A stretch of DNA of 64,000 nt from Thermogladius calderae 1633 (GTDB taxonomy: Archaea; Thermoproteota; Thermoprotei_A; Sulfolobales; Desulfurococcaceae), in NCBI RefSeq assembly GCF_000264495.1, contig NC_017954.1, positions 558,001 through 622,000 of the forward strand, read 5' to 3'. Below the pieces are notes generated by a model. It was not told the DNA's origin, did not search any database, and worked only from the letters and a program-made list of their open reading frames with translations. Positions within the stretch are counted from its first letter, which is position 1; the number at the start of each line of letters is the position of its first letter. Of this stretch, positions 33,434-42,804 are shown in pieces. The position numbers and the translations under genes were made by a program.

Positions 33434-34684
33434 TTATGCACCTCGACTAGACATAAACCTCGTAATCTCCTCCGTGGCGACTATAGTCTGGAGGAGCTTA
33501 GACGACTTAAGCCACCTCTTCGCGCCCAGCTTAGTCCTCTTGTCCAGGTAAGCCAGTACCTCTCTAACGTCGTTAGTCGTCAAGACAGGGCCCCTATCGT
33601 AGGCCTTCCTGAGCGACTCCCTCACGAACCAGACCCCTATCGCGAGGTTGAAGCCCGGGTATATCTCCCGGAGCAATACCGCCATAGCCTGCCTCCTCAA
33701 CTTGTAAAGGTGTTCGGCCGTGGCGAGCCTGCTCGCGTAATAGCAGCCGCCGATAGATGGGTATTCGTCTCTACCCCTGTACAGCTCGTAGTCCCCTTCC
33801 ACGCTCACCTCACTACCTAGCGGGTTCCAAGTCGATCCAGGCCACCACGCCTCCATCCACTCGAACCCCCACTTCCTCGGTGCTAGTATTGCGATGAACA
33901 GGTTGTCGTGTATAGAGATCTCGTACACCCTGAACTCGTCTATGGGCTCGAACCTCTTCACCTCCTTTACAAGTTTCTCGGAGATGATCGAGTCCACTGC
34001 GGTGATACTCCACCTAGTGGGTACTAGTACTCTGCTGCCTTTCCTGCCGAGCACGCCTATGCTGAGAGCCCTCTGGATGTACGACACGGGGAGACCGCTC
34101 ATGTACAACTCAATAACTGCCGTAGAGGCCTTTACGTCGTCGTTTATCAGCCTATCGACTATGCCGGGTACTTTCGGGTTTGAGTCAACTCTGAAAGACT
34201 CGAAGGGACTTCTAGGGCCTATCGGGGGGTTCGTCTCGTCTAAGACAATGTTCGTCTTTGGAGGCTTCTCCAGCTTCAGCTCGACGTCTACAGGCCTAGT
34301 GCTCAAGGCGACCTCTTGGATCCTACTGAGGACGGGGTGGTCGACCTCGGTCTTCTTGTTTAGCCTAAACCCAAGTACGAGGGTCAACCTATAGTCTAGT
34401 ATAGTGTTGAGGTCCAGGCCGATCCACTGCTCGGGGTAGTCGTAAATAGTCGTGTCACCCGTCTCGGGAGGCACGCTCAAACCGACTCTTACAACAGGGT
34501 ACCCGACTCTCCCTACAAAGACCGATGGGGGTGACGAGCCGAAAACCTCTCTCTTCGTGACCAGGCTGCTCAACTTGAAAGACACGTATTGTTTGACGAG
34601 TATTGGACAGTACGATAGACCACACCAGCCCCTCCCTCTACATAGAACACACAAGTTGGAGGGGTACGTGTGAGCCCTGCTCAT
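33434..34684 (-). CDS. nreA: Nre family DNA repair-associated protein
   Basis: The N-terminus has CVLCRGRGWCGLSYCPI, the Nre zinc-binding motif, followed by SSPPSVFVGRVGYPVVRVG. Later come ETNPPIGPRSP and RKWGFEWMEAWWPGSTWNPLG, then the long C-terminal region with GGCYYASRLA. These are the DUF650/DUF651 parts of archaeal Nre proteins. Haloarchaeal and Methanosarcina members act in DNA damage repair and bind PCNA through a C-terminal PIP box. No clear PIP motif is seen here: the protein ends MSSRGA. The length of 416 fits. Confidence 0.88.
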   Translation of the reverse strand: MSRAHTYPSNLCVLCRGRGWCGLSYCPILVKQYVSFKLSSLVTKREVFGSSPPSVFVGRVGYPVVRVGLSVPPETGDTTIYDYPEQWIGLDLNTILDYRLTLVLGFRLNKKTEVDHPVLSRIQEVALSTRPVDVELKLEKPPKTNIVLDETNPPIGPRSPFESFRVDSNPKVPGIVDRLINDDVKASTAVIELYMSGLPVSYIQRALSIGVLGRKGSRVLVPTRWSITAVDSIISEKLVKEVKRFEPIDEFRVYEISIHDNLFIAILAPRKWGFEWMEAWWPGSTWNPLGSEVSVEGDYELYRGRDEYPSIGGCYYASRLATAEHLYKLRRQAMAVLLREIYPGFNLAIGVWFVRESLRKAYDRGPVLTTNDVREVLAYLDKRTKLGAKRWLKSSKLLQTIVATEEITRFMSSRGA

Positions 34685-34762
34685 GAGGGTTCTTCCACTC
34701 GGGTCTTATCACTTCTATTCTAAATTCCTCTTAATAAAGAAGGCTGATAGGACCGATTCCCA

Positions 34763-36019
34763 CTACCCCGGCTTGTTGGAGTTGTTGACAACCTCGGGGG
34801 CGAACCTGTACGCTACGCCGCTACTGATGACTCTCAGCATAGAAGATATCATGAAAGGCGCGTAGACGAGCCCCGTTAGGCCCGCGACTACCGAGCCTGT
34901 GAAAGAGGCTGCCGAGGCTATCAGGTTTGACGACAGGTTGAGTAGCGAGATGAAGACCGGTCTCTCCTCGCTGGGCGTTATGTAGAACGTGTATAGTGCT
35001 CCTGTGAGGTCGAGCGATGACCAGGCGAACCCGCTATAGGCTTCTGCCAAGACGGTCATCCAAGAGTTGGGTACTGTGATATAGGCTATGGGGACGAGGC
35101 TTGTTGTCGCCATCCCCAGGCTCATGGTTCTCCTAGAGCCCCGCAAGTTCAGCTTCTTCTTCCAGAAGTCTATTGTGAAGAACTTCACCATAAGCCCCGT
35201 CATGTTCTTGAAGAGTATTACCACCTCGTTACCCCCGAGCACGTTGAGGACGAGGTAGTCCCAGAAAGGCGCTGGTAGGTTGACTGAGTAGCTGAACAGT
35301 AGCTGCAACAGCAGGTACTTCGACGCGCTGTTTGAAATAGAAGGTAGCCTGCTGTTTCTACTCCTCCTCGAGTTGTTCAGGGACGGTACTATCCCGTTAC
35401 CGATGTTACGACGCCCGGGATCCCTTATGGACACGAGCATGGCAGTGGAGAAGACAGCAGCCACTAGTGAGACGAGGTAGACTACTGTGTACGCCTCTAA
35501 TAGGTTTCTCATTGTGAGAAAGACTAGGGTCCCCGTAAGCATTGAGGAGGCGATCGCGACGTAGTTGAGCTTGTTTATCCTAGCCCAGAAACCCGCGGCC
35601 TCCTCCAAGGAGACCAAGTCGCCCAGCAGGTCCCCAGCGGCTATCCCTGCTATACCACCGGCGAACTGTGTCAGGGTCGTAAGCCCGAGTAAATACTCGA
35701 AGTTGTACGGGTAAGGTAGGAGGACGCTTAGAATGGACATTGACATCCCAATCCTGTTCAAGGCGCCGCCTATGCTCCATAAGAGCTTCCTGTTTCTCTT
35801 AATGTAGCTCGCGAAGAAGACGCCGGGTAGCTGTGAAAGGGCGTACGTGAAGATCCTTGTGGAGGTCAGAATACCGATGTCAAGGATGTCCAGGTTCAGG
35901 ACTCTCAACGCGAAAGCGTTCGCGAGCCCCGAGGATAGGTTGACGGAGAAATTGTACGACGTGGTCTCGAACTGGAAATACCGCTTACTCTTCTCGGCGA
36001 CGTCGTCGGTGCCCGTCAA
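34763..36019 (-). CDS. Major facilitator superfamily transporter
   Basis: The 418-residue product has about eleven to twelve hydrophobic helices and a hydrophilic central loop at about 215-235 (rich in Asn, Arg and Ser), as in MFS proteins. Typical loop signatures are weak, so the family call is from topology. Substrate unknown. Start at ATG 36019. Confidence 0.72.
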   Translation of the reverse strand: MTGTDDVAEKSKRYFQFETTSYNFSVNLSSGLANAFALRVLNLDILDIGILTSTRIFTYALSQLPGVFFASYIKRNRKLLWSIGGALNRIGMSMSILSVLLPYPYNFEYLLGLTTLTQFAGGIAGIAAGDLLGDLVSLEEAAGFWARINKLNYVAIASSMLTGTLVFLTMRNLLEAYTVVYLVSLVAAVFSTAMLVSIRDPGRRNIGNGIVPSLNNSRRSRNSRLPSISNSASKYLLLQLLFSYSVNLPAPFWDYLVLNVLGGNEVVILFKNMTGLMVKFFTIDFWKKKLNLRGSRRTMSLGMATTSLVPIAYITVPNSWMTVLAEAYSGFAWSSLDLTGALYTFYITPSEERPVFISLLNLSSNLIASAASFTGSVVAGLTGLVYAPFMISSMLRVISSGVAYRFAPEVVNNSNKPG

Positions 36020-36129
36020 CGTAAGCCCCTCAACTAGATGGGTATGCCGTTCGCTTAAAACAGGGGCCTCTAAACCCGTGTTCAGGAGGCTAGTGGAGAG
36101 GGGTGAGAATAGAGAGGTGAGAAAAAAGG

Positions 36130-37137
36130 CTATAGGTCTAGCTCGCCTAAAAGCTGGTCTCTCCTAGCGATCTCCCTCTTCTTCTTGAAGAGCCTTGTAG
36201 AGAAGTACCTCGCTGCGTAGTCCGGGAGTATGGTGACGACCTTCGAGCCGCTGCCCAGGTTGTACTTCTGGGCCAATTTGATCGCGGAGACCACGTTGGC
36301 ACCGCTGCTGATCCCGACCGGCAGACCCTCTAACCTGGCGATCTTCCTCGCCATACTGATCGCCTCGTCGCTGCTGGCTGTCACGAAGTCGTCTAGGAGG
36401 TGCTTGTACTTGAATATAATGTCCGGGACGAAGCCGTCGCCTACACCCTCAATCTCGTGCCTACCCCAAGGCCCCGGCTTGCCCTCCTTGAACCAGTGCG
36501 CCGCGACAGGGCACTCGGCGGGCTCTGCTCCCGCAACTATCACTTTCTTACATTCCTCCTTCAGTCTCTTGGCCACTCCTATCAGAGTCCCGCCTGTACC
36601 CACTTGGGCCACAAAGGCGTCTGGGCACCCCACCTGCTGTAGTATCTCCTTCCCCGTGGTCTCGTAGTGCGCCTGCACGTTGGCCTCATCGCTCCACTGG
36701 TCGAAGAAGTAGTACTTGTCCGGGTTCTCGGCAGCGAGCTTCTTAGCCTTCTCTAGCGCGAGACCTGCATCGCTCTCTCCTCCAGGGGTGAACAGGAAGT
36801 CTGCTCCGAACAGCTTCATTAACATGAACCTCTCGGCGCTCATCTCCTCGGGTATGACTATCAGGACCTTGAAGCCCATGAAAGACCCAATCGCGGAGAA
36901 CGCTATACCGGTGTTACCGGTAGTCGGCACTACTAGCGTCATACCGGGTTTTAGCTCGCCTTTCTCCATAGCTCTCTTTATCATGTAGTAGGCCATCCTG
37001 TCTTTCACGCTACCGGTCGGGTTCAAGAACTCCATTTTACCCCATATCTCGGCTTTCACGTCGCTGGGAACAGCCCTCGACAGCCTTATGATCGGCGTGT
37101 TCCCGATGCAGTCCAGTATGCTGTTGCAGACCTTCAC
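36130..37137 (-). CDS. cysK: Cysteine synthase family PLP enzyme
   Basis: The N-terminus reads ILDCIGNTPIIRLS, and PTGSVKDR carries the PLP lysine K45. TTGNTG binds the substrate carboxylate, GTGGT binds the PLP phosphate, and GISSGANV ends the site. It makes cysteine from O-acetylserine or, as in several archaea, O-phosphoserine and sulfide. At 335 residues it lacks the C-terminal CBS domains of cystathionine beta-synthase. It is monocistronic, with a divergent promoter toward the molybdenum hydroxylase operon. Confidence 0.92.
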   Translation of the reverse strand: MKVCNSILDCIGNTPIIRLSRAVPSDVKAEIWGKMEFLNPTGSVKDRMAYYMIKRAMEKGELKPGMTLVVPTTGNTGIAFSAIGSFMGFKVLIVIPEEMSAERFMLMKLFGADFLFTPGGESDAGLALEKAKKLAAENPDKYYFFDQWSDEANVQAHYETTGKEILQQVGCPDAFVAQVGTGGTLIGVAKRLKEECKKVIVAGAEPAECPVAAHWFKEGKPGPWGRHEIEGVGDGFVPDIIFKYKHLLDDFVTASSDEAISMARKIARLEGLPVGISSGANVVSAIKLAQKYNLGSGSKVVTILPDYAARYFSTRLFKKKREIARRDQLLGELDL

Positions 37138-37204
37138 CTAGCTCACCTCGCCTTAGACTATTAACGTGGTTGAGTATAAATTGCTTACTTTTCAACGTCG
37201 TAGT

Positions 37205-37225
37205 AGACAAATGTAAAGAATTTTA
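37205..37225 (+). promoter_or_regulatory. Promoter of the molybdenum hydroxylase operon
   Basis: The element aattttatacc at about 37210-37220 fits box A. A second T/A stretch (ctataaagg, about 37234-37242) is closer to the first GTG at 37260, so transcription may start at either. Confidence 0.5.
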
Positions 37226-37259
37226 TACCAGCCCCTCTATAAAGGGTTGACAACTAAGG

Positions 37260-38156
37260 GTGGTGGGTATAGAGCTTGTTAGTATATACAAGCCAAAGAG
37301 CCTCAGCGACGCCCTCGAGTTCTTAGACAAGAACGCCCCCGATGTAAAGCCCATTGCGGGCGGCACTGAGTTGTTGCTGTTGATAAGGGACAAGAAGATA
37401 AAGCCGCCTAAGTACCTCCTCGACCTGTACCCGTTGAAGAAGCAGCTATCCTACGTCAAGGTTGAGAATGGCCTCGTGAGAATTGGTGCCCTGACCACGG
37501 TGTACGAGCTGGGCCAGAGCATCCTACACAGAGATAAGAGGTTCGCCGGGTTCGTGGACGTCTACGACAAGTTTGGGACCATGGCGCTGAGGTTCGAGGC
37601 TACGATCGGTGGTAACTTGAACGCCGCGACGCAGTACAGCGACTACATTACACTAATGCTCGTCTACGACGCGTCTGTTAGACTAGAGAGCGTGAAAGGC
37701 GTGAGAGAGCTCAAGCTCAGCGAGTTCATAGTCGACAAGAGGAAGACGGCTCTAAACCCCAACGAGATCGTCACAGAGGTTGTCTTCAGGGAGCCCCCGC
37801 TCGACTCAAGCAGCTCTTTCGTCAAGTTCGATAGGAGGGAGATACTGATAGCCGGCATAGTCACCGAGGCGACCTACCTGCACCTAGAGGGAGAAACGAT
37901 AAAGGACGTCAGGATATCCTTCGATATGGTCGCCGGTAAGAGGATCCCCGCGAGGGCTCTGAAGACAGAGGAGTTCTTGAGGGGGAAGAGCTTCACGAGC
38001 GACCTACTAGAGGAGGCCGCTGAGAAGGTGCTGCCTCTCGAGATGTCGAGGGTTACAGACTGGTGGACAACGGCCGACTACAGGCTCGAAATGTCCAAGG
38101 TCTCTTTGAAGAGGGGTCTGAAACTCGCGTACGAGAGGGTGAAGGGGGTGAGGTAG
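37260..38156 (+). CDS. Molybdenum hydroxylase, FAD-binding medium subunit (CoxM-like)
   Basis: The sequence shows PIAGGTELLLLIRDKKI (FAD site), IGALTTVYELG, and FEATIGGNLNAATQYSD (second FAD motif), then the C-terminal CO_deh_flav_C domain. The subunit passes electrons from the Fe-S subunit to an acceptor. The start is GTG 37260 or the adjacent GTG 37263. It is the first gene of a three-gene operon whose next ATG follows the stop with no gap. Confidence 0.9.
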   Translation: MVGIELVSIYKPKSLSDALEFLDKNAPDVKPIAGGTELLLLIRDKKIKPPKYLLDLYPLKKQLSYVKVENGLVRIGALTTVYELGQSILHRDKRFAGFVDVYDKFGTMALRFEATIGGNLNAATQYSDYITLMLVYDASVRLESVKGVRELKLSEFIVDKRKTALNPNEIVTEVVFREPPLDSSSSFVKFDRREILIAGIVTEATYLHLEGETIKDVRISFDMVAGKRIPARALKTEEFLRGKSFTSDLLEEAAEKVLPLEMSRVTDWWTTADYRLEMSKVSLKRGLKLAYERVKGVR

Positions 38157-38687
38157 ATGGTCAAGGTCACTCTCACAGTCAACAACGTTAAGTACGAGCT
38201 CGACGTTCCTCCGCTGGAGAGGCTCATCGACACCCTCCGCTATAGGCTAGGATTCACGAGCGTCAAGGAGGGCTGTGGTAGGGGCGAGTGCGGCAGTTGC
38301 ATAGTGCTGGTTAACGGGAACCCCGTCCACAGTTGCCTGGCGTTGACTTCGAGGCTGGACGGCGCTGAGATAACGACACTAGAGGGGCTGGCGCCCGCCG
38401 GTAAGGTGCATGCTATACAGGTGGCTTTCATCGAAGCAAGGGGTGTCCAGTGCGGGTTCTGTACACCTGGCTTCATTATGGTGACGAAGGCGCTACTGGA
38501 CAGAGTCAGCGACCCCGACGACAAGACTATACGTGAGTGGCACTCAAGCGTGTTGTGCAGGTGTGGTAGCTACCCGTATTACTCTGAGGCTGTGAAGAGG
38601 GCCGCTAAGTACCTCAAGGAGGGTAAGATTTACTTTGACGAGAAGGAGGTCAGGGAGAAGTACCACCTCAAGGTCCTCGCGAGGTGA
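38157..38687 (+). CDS. Molybdenum hydroxylase, small [2Fe-2S] subunit (CoxS-like)
   Basis: A plant-type [2Fe-2S] domain has CGRGECGSCIVLVNG and later C; a second helical [2Fe-2S] domain has QCGFCTPGFIM and LCRCGSYPYY. These eight cysteines hold both clusters. The 176 residues match the family (about 155-175). The gene abuts the FAD subunit and overlaps the large subunit by four bases. Confidence 0.93.
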   Translation: MVKVTLTVNNVKYELDVPPLERLIDTLRYRLGFTSVKEGCGRGECGSCIVLVNGNPVHSCLALTSRLDGAEITTLEGLAPAGKVHAIQVAFIEARGVQCGFCTPGFIMVTKALLDRVSDPDDKTIREWHSSVLCRCGSYPYYSEAVKRAAKYLKEGKIYFDEKEVREKYHLKVLAR

Positions 38688-41095
38688 CGGGCATGAGTAA
38701 GCCCGACTACGTGGAGATCGTCGAGGAGGTGTTCTACAAGTACAAGGACAAGAAGACAGAGGAGTTCAAGTATATAGGCAAGAACGTCGTACGCTGGGAC
38801 GCGATCGCCAAGGTAACAGGCCAGCCGGTATTCACTGCTGACCTGCTAAAGCTCGTCAAGAACCCGGTGTTCGTCTACAGCGTGAGGACAAAGTACGCCC
38901 ACGCGAAGGTCAAGGGCATTGACTACAGCGACGCCCTTAAGTATCCAGGAGTACTCGCCGTGTTCACGGCTAAAGACGTCCCCGGGATCAACGACGTCGG
39001 CTACGTTATACCAGACCAACCACTGCTCGCGGACAGGAAGGTAAGGTACATAGGCGACACCGTGGCGCTAGTAGTAGCGGAGTCTCTCGAGAACGCTAGA
39101 GAAGCAGGCGGGCTCGTTCAGGTCGACTACGAGCCTCTCAAAGTCTACCTAGACCCCCTGGAGATAATAGACCCGGAGACCTTCGAGGAGAAACCCCACG
39201 AGCTGATACACGACGAGCGCGGCACGGACATCCTTACCAGGTACAAGATCAGAGTTGGGGACGTGGAGAAGGCCTTTAAGGAGGCCGCGGTAGTAGTAGA
39301 GAACAAGTACGAGACACCGTTCCAAGAACACGCCTACATAGAGCCCGAGGCGGCTATTGCTATACCGGAGCCGGACGGTGGCGTCACGATATACGCCAAG
39401 ACTCAGTGCCCCTTCGACACTAGGAAGGCTGTGGCCAACGTCCTGGGCCTACCGTTCAACATGGTCAGAGTCATAGCCCCCGCGCTAGGAGGCGGCTTCG
39501 GCGGCGCTGAAGACGTAGGCAACGAGATAGCGGCGAAGGTCGCTCTTGTTGCGACCAGGCTGAAGAGGCCGGCCGTACTGATCCACACGAGGGAGGAGTC
39601 GATCATAGGCCACACGAAGAGGCACAGAACCATATCCTGGTACAGGCACGCGGCCGCCAGAGACGGGACTCTACTGGCAGTAGAGGCGAAGGTCATCTTA
39701 GACAAGGGCGCCTACGCAAGCCTCGGCCCGTTCGTGGCCTGGAGGGCAGTAGTACACAGCACCGGGCCCTACAAGGTCAGGAACGCCAAAGTCGACGTAG
39801 TCGCGGTGTACACCAACAAGATACCTGGCGGTGCGTTCAGAGGGTTCGGCAACCCACAAGTCACCTTCGCGGTCGAGAGGCAGATGGACTCGCTCGCAGA
39901 AGAGCTCGGCATGGACCCAGTCGAGCTGAGGCTAAAGAACGTGCTGAGGAACGGCGACAGGACCGTACACGGCCAGCTACTCGACCACGGCGTCGGGGCG
40001 GAAGAGGTCATCAAGAAAGCCGTGGAGCTTAGCGGCTGGTACGAGAAGAGGAGACTGTACGCCTCGCTCACAGGCCCCGTGAGGAGGGGTATAGGCATAG
40101 CGATATTCTACCACGGGAACAGCATCGGTGCCGAGGGCGCCGACTACTCCAGCGCTTCCGTGATCATTCAGAGGGACGGCTCTATAATATTCAGGACTGG
40201 CCTGACAGACATGGGCCAAGGCGCGATACAAGGCTTGATCAACATTCTCGCAGAGGTTCTAGGAGTACCACCTAACTACATTAAAGTGGAGGCAGCCGAC
40301 ACGGCCGCGACACCGGACGCCGGTCCAACAGTAGCGTCTAGGTCGACAGCCATGGGCGGCAACGCTACGCTGGTAGCCGCTTACAAGCTAAGGCAGAGGC
40401 TGAACAAGCTCGCTGCGGAGCTTCTCGGCTGCGGCTCGCCCGACGACGTAGTCATCGAGGCACCCAAGGTGTACTGCAAAGACGACCCATCCCACACGAT
40501 CACCTGGAGGGAGCTAGTCGAGCAGGCCTTCTGGAAAGGCGTGCCGCTCCAGGAGTTCGGCTTCTACAGGGCACCGCCAGCTGAGTGGGACGAGGAGACC
40601 GGTACTGGTGCGCCGTACTTCACGTACACCTACGGTGCTATCGTAAGCGACGTCGAGGTAGACCTCGAGACAGGCTTAGTGAGGGTAAAGGAGGCGACCA
40701 CCGTCTACGACATCGGCAGGGTGATCAACAGGACTGGCGCGGAGCTTCACGCTATTGGGGGCTACATCCAGGGCATGGGCTACGCACTGATGGAGGACCT
40801 GTACTACGACTCGGCGGGTAGGCTCATGAACGACAACTTGAGCACATACCACATACCGACGGCCAGGGACATCCCCGAGAAGTTCAACGTTTACTTCGTT
40901 GAGGCCGGCTACTACCACGCGCCATTCGGGGCGAAGGGGCTGGGCGAGCCATCTATAGTGGCTATAGCCCCTTCGATCGCCAACGCCGTGGTGAACGCCC
41001 TGAGGAGCAAGCAGGCCAACAAGCTCGTCAACAAACACCCGTTGACGCCCGACTACGTGTACAGCGTTATAAAGAAGGCTGGCGTGAAGCCGTAG
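38684..41095 (+). CDS. Molybdenum hydroxylase, large catalytic subunit (aldehyde oxidoreductase-like)
   Basis: The molybdopterin-binding subunit shows GKNVVRWDAIAKVTGQPVFTAD at the N-terminus, GGGFGGAEDVG, GGAFRGFGNPQ, and the catalytic glutamate in GAKGLGEPSI near the C-terminus. The CO-dehydrogenase form I signature (AYxCSFR) is missing; FRGFG suits aldehyde, xanthine or glyceraldehyde oxidoreductases. In Sulfolobus a similar three-subunit enzyme oxidises glyceraldehyde in the Entner-Doudoroff route. The start is GTG 38684 (gtga overlap) or ATG 38693. No chaperone or cofactor genes are in the operon. Confidence 0.88.
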   Translation: MTGMSKPDYVEIVEEVFYKYKDKKTEEFKYIGKNVVRWDAIAKVTGQPVFTADLLKLVKNPVFVYSVRTKYAHAKVKGIDYSDALKYPGVLAVFTAKDVPGINDVGYVIPDQPLLADRKVRYIGDTVALVVAESLENAREAGGLVQVDYEPLKVYLDPLEIIDPETFEEKPHELIHDERGTDILTRYKIRVGDVEKAFKEAAVVVENKYETPFQEHAYIEPEAAIAIPEPDGGVTIYAKTQCPFDTRKAVANVLGLPFNMVRVIAPALGGGFGGAEDVGNEIAAKVALVATRLKRPAVLIHTREESIIGHTKRHRTISWYRHAAARDGTLLAVEAKVILDKGAYASLGPFVAWRAVVHSTGPYKVRNAKVDVVAVYTNKIPGGAFRGFGNPQVTFAVERQMDSLAEELGMDPVELRLKNVLRNGDRTVHGQLLDHGVGAEEVIKKAVELSGWYEKRRLYASLTGPVRRGIGIAIFYHGNSIGAEGADYSSASVIIQRDGSIIFRTGLTDMGQGAIQGLINILAEVLGVPPNYIKVEAADTAATPDAGPTVASRSTAMGGNATLVAAYKLRQRLNKLAAELLGCGSPDDVVIEAPKVYCKDDPSHTITWRELVEQAFWKGVPLQEFGFYRAPPAEWDEETGTGAPYFTYTYGAIVSDVEVDLETGLVRVKEATTVYDIGRVINRTGAELHAIGGYIQGMGYALMEDLYYDSAGRLMNDNLSTYHIPTARDIPEKFNVYFVEAGYYHAPFGAKGLGEPSIVAIAPSIANAVVNALRSKQANKLVNKHPLTPDYVYSVIKKAGVKP

Positions 41096-41123
41096 GGTTT
41101 TCACAAGACCTCTTTTTCCCTCC

Positions 41124-41966
41124 TCACTTAAACCCCCCTTTTGCCCACACCCTCCCTCTATCGGCTACAATGTACACACCACTCTCCCTATACTCTATCT
41201 CCCCTTCGACGTAGTACACCCCCGGCGGTAGCTCTGCGTAGAGCTCCTTGTGAGTCTCGAACACTAGTTCTTCACCACCAATAAACGCCCTTCTGCGAGC
41301 GGGCAGTACAGGGGTCGCCCTGTCTCTCAGCTCGACAACACCCCTCACGTTAACCCTCCTTACAACCCTGTCTACACACGTGTGCCAACCAGCTCTATAC
41401 CTGTACGGTCTCAAGTTCACGACGACACCATGTACTGACAGGTGGAGTAGTGTCCTGGCCTTCAACGCAAGGTAGAGGTCGAGGTCGACCCGGTCCGCGT
41501 GTTTAGTGTAGTACTCTCTCAGCGAGTGCCAGAGCCCTGCCCTCTTCAAGACCCCTCTAGCTACCAGTGCTTCGAGCCTTTCCACTGTAGACTCGTCGGC
41601 ACCGTATAAGACGATGTCGACATCGCCGGCCTCGTAGGGGTCGACTAAGTAACTCCCAGTAACCTCCATATCCTCCTCGTCGAAGTCTAGTAGATACGAC
41701 AGTAGCCGGAGGACGGGCGTATCTAGTCCTGTGAAGGGCTTGGAAACCTCGTCTAAGGGTATCAACGGCAATCTCAACTTCAGGCAATCCCACCACGACT
41801 CGTAGGTGCGTAGAAGTTTCTCGGCTTCGCGGTGCTCCATTTTTCTCCTATTGACGAGGTCGTATCTAGGGTAGGCGACAAGCCAACCGGGTTTGTGCTG
41901 GAATCCCTTGACTAGCCACCCGTAACCTCCGTATACAACAAACTCTCCTTCAAGGGCCCTTAGCAA
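41124..41966 (-). CDS. Nucleotidyltransferase-fold protein
   Basis: The middle carries a Pol-beta-type nucleotidyltransferase signature: GSYLVDPYEAGDVDIVLYG (GS-x-D-x-D), with DRVDLDLYLA as a possible third acidic strand. The N-terminal 70 and C-terminal 80 residues are beta-rich and unrecognised. I start at TTG 41966, just after the ABC gene stop; the longer frame from 42029 lies inside that gene. It is downstream of the metal transporter ATPase, but no functional link is obvious. Confidence 0.62.
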   Translation of the reverse strand: MLRALEGEFVVYGGYGWLVKGFQHKPGWLVAYPRYDLVNRRKMEHREAEKLLRTYESWWDCLKLRLPLIPLDEVSKPFTGLDTPVLRLLSYLLDFDEEDMEVTGSYLVDPYEAGDVDIVLYGADESTVERLEALVARGVLKRAGLWHSLREYYTKHADRVDLDLYLALKARTLLHLSVHGVVVNLRPYRYRAGWHTCVDRVVRRVNVRGVVELRDRATPVLPARRRAFIGGEELVFETHKELYAELPPGVYYVEGEIEYRESGVYIVADRGRVWAKGGFK

Positions 41967-41970
41967 GGGC

Positions 41971-42741
41971 TTACCTGTGGGTGTCGTATATGTGAACCCC
42001 CTTCTCCACCCACTCCCAGCCGAGGCCATAGAACTTGCTTAAGACCTCTGGCACGAGTACTTCTCCAGGGGGACCGTAGGCGTACAGCGTCTTGTTCAGT
42101 ATGAGGATCATCTTAGTCCACTTCACCATGATCAATGGGTCGTGGGACGTGACTACTATTAGCTTCTCCTCGCTCAGCCTCCCGAGGGTCTCTGCCAACA
42201 GTGCCCTACCCTGGGGGTCTATGTTTGCCAGCGGCTCGTCAAGTAAGAGTATAGGCGGGTCGGCAACAAGCGTCCTCGCCAAAAAGACTCTCTGCCTCTC
42301 CCCACCGGAAAGCTCAGACACCCTCTTATGCCACAACTCCTCGGTCAAGCCGGCCCTCAAGAGGGCGTTTCTAACGGCCTTGCTGTCTCTCTTGAATAAC
42401 CGGGGCCAAGGCCTATGCAGTCTGAAACAGCAGTCCACGAGCTCCCAGACAGTGAAAGGCGCGTTTAGCTCCAACTCGGAGGTCTGGGGCATGTACCCGA
42501 TTCTCCCCTTTAACGTTTCAGGTCTAGACGTGACGTCGACGTTGTCTATCAAGACCCTCCCCTTGACCGGCTTAACAAACCCGAGTATTGCCAAAAGAAG
42601 AGTGGTCTTGCCAGCTCCATTAGGCCCTATGATCTGAACAAGCCCAGGCCCTCTAAAATCCACGTTTAAGTTGCTTAAGACCAGCGTATTATTCCGTTTA
42701 ACTGTCAAATCAACAAGTTTGATCTCCACTACTCGAACCAC
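41971..42741 (-). CDS. Metal ABC transporter ATP-binding protein (ZnuC/MntB type)
   Basis: Walker A GPNGAGKTT (residues 39-47), Q-loop YMPQTSELE, signature LSGGERQ, Walker B ILLLDEPLANIDPQ and H-loop VTSHDP are all present. The length of 256 fits. It starts at GTG 42741 and is divergent from the binding-protein gene. Both are controlled by the operator region 42755-42800, so the transporter is split over two transcripts. Confidence 0.9.
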   Translation of the reverse strand: MVRVVEIKLVDLTVKRNNTLVLSNLNVDFRGPGLVQIIGPNGAGKTTLLLAILGFVKPVKGRVLIDNVDVTSRPETLKGRIGYMPQTSELELNAPFTVWELVDCCFRLHRPWPRLFKRDSKAVRNALLRAGLTEELWHKRVSELSGGERQRVFLARTLVADPPILLLDEPLANIDPQGRALLAETLGRLSEEKLIVVTSHDPLIMVKWTKMILILNKTLYAYGPPGEVLVPEVLSKFYGLGWEWVEKGVHIYDTHR

Positions 42742-42754
42742 CCTGTGGTATTCT

Positions 42755-42804
42755 AATTGTGCACAATCCTTTTAAACCCACATAATAGATTGTGCACAAC
42801 GGGG
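42755..42804. promoter_or_regulatory. Divergent promoter with two palindromic operators around one TATA element
   Basis: A perfect palindrome attgtgcacaat lies at 42756-42767, and a second copy attgtgcacaac at 42789-42800; their centres are 33 bp apart, about three helical turns. Between them, tttaaa (42771-42776) is symmetric and can serve as TATA box for both directions. Copy 1 would cover the start-site region of the ATPase transcript, and copy 2 that of the binding-protein transcript. The NikR-like protein encoded at 44672 is the likely binder. Confidence 0.75.
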
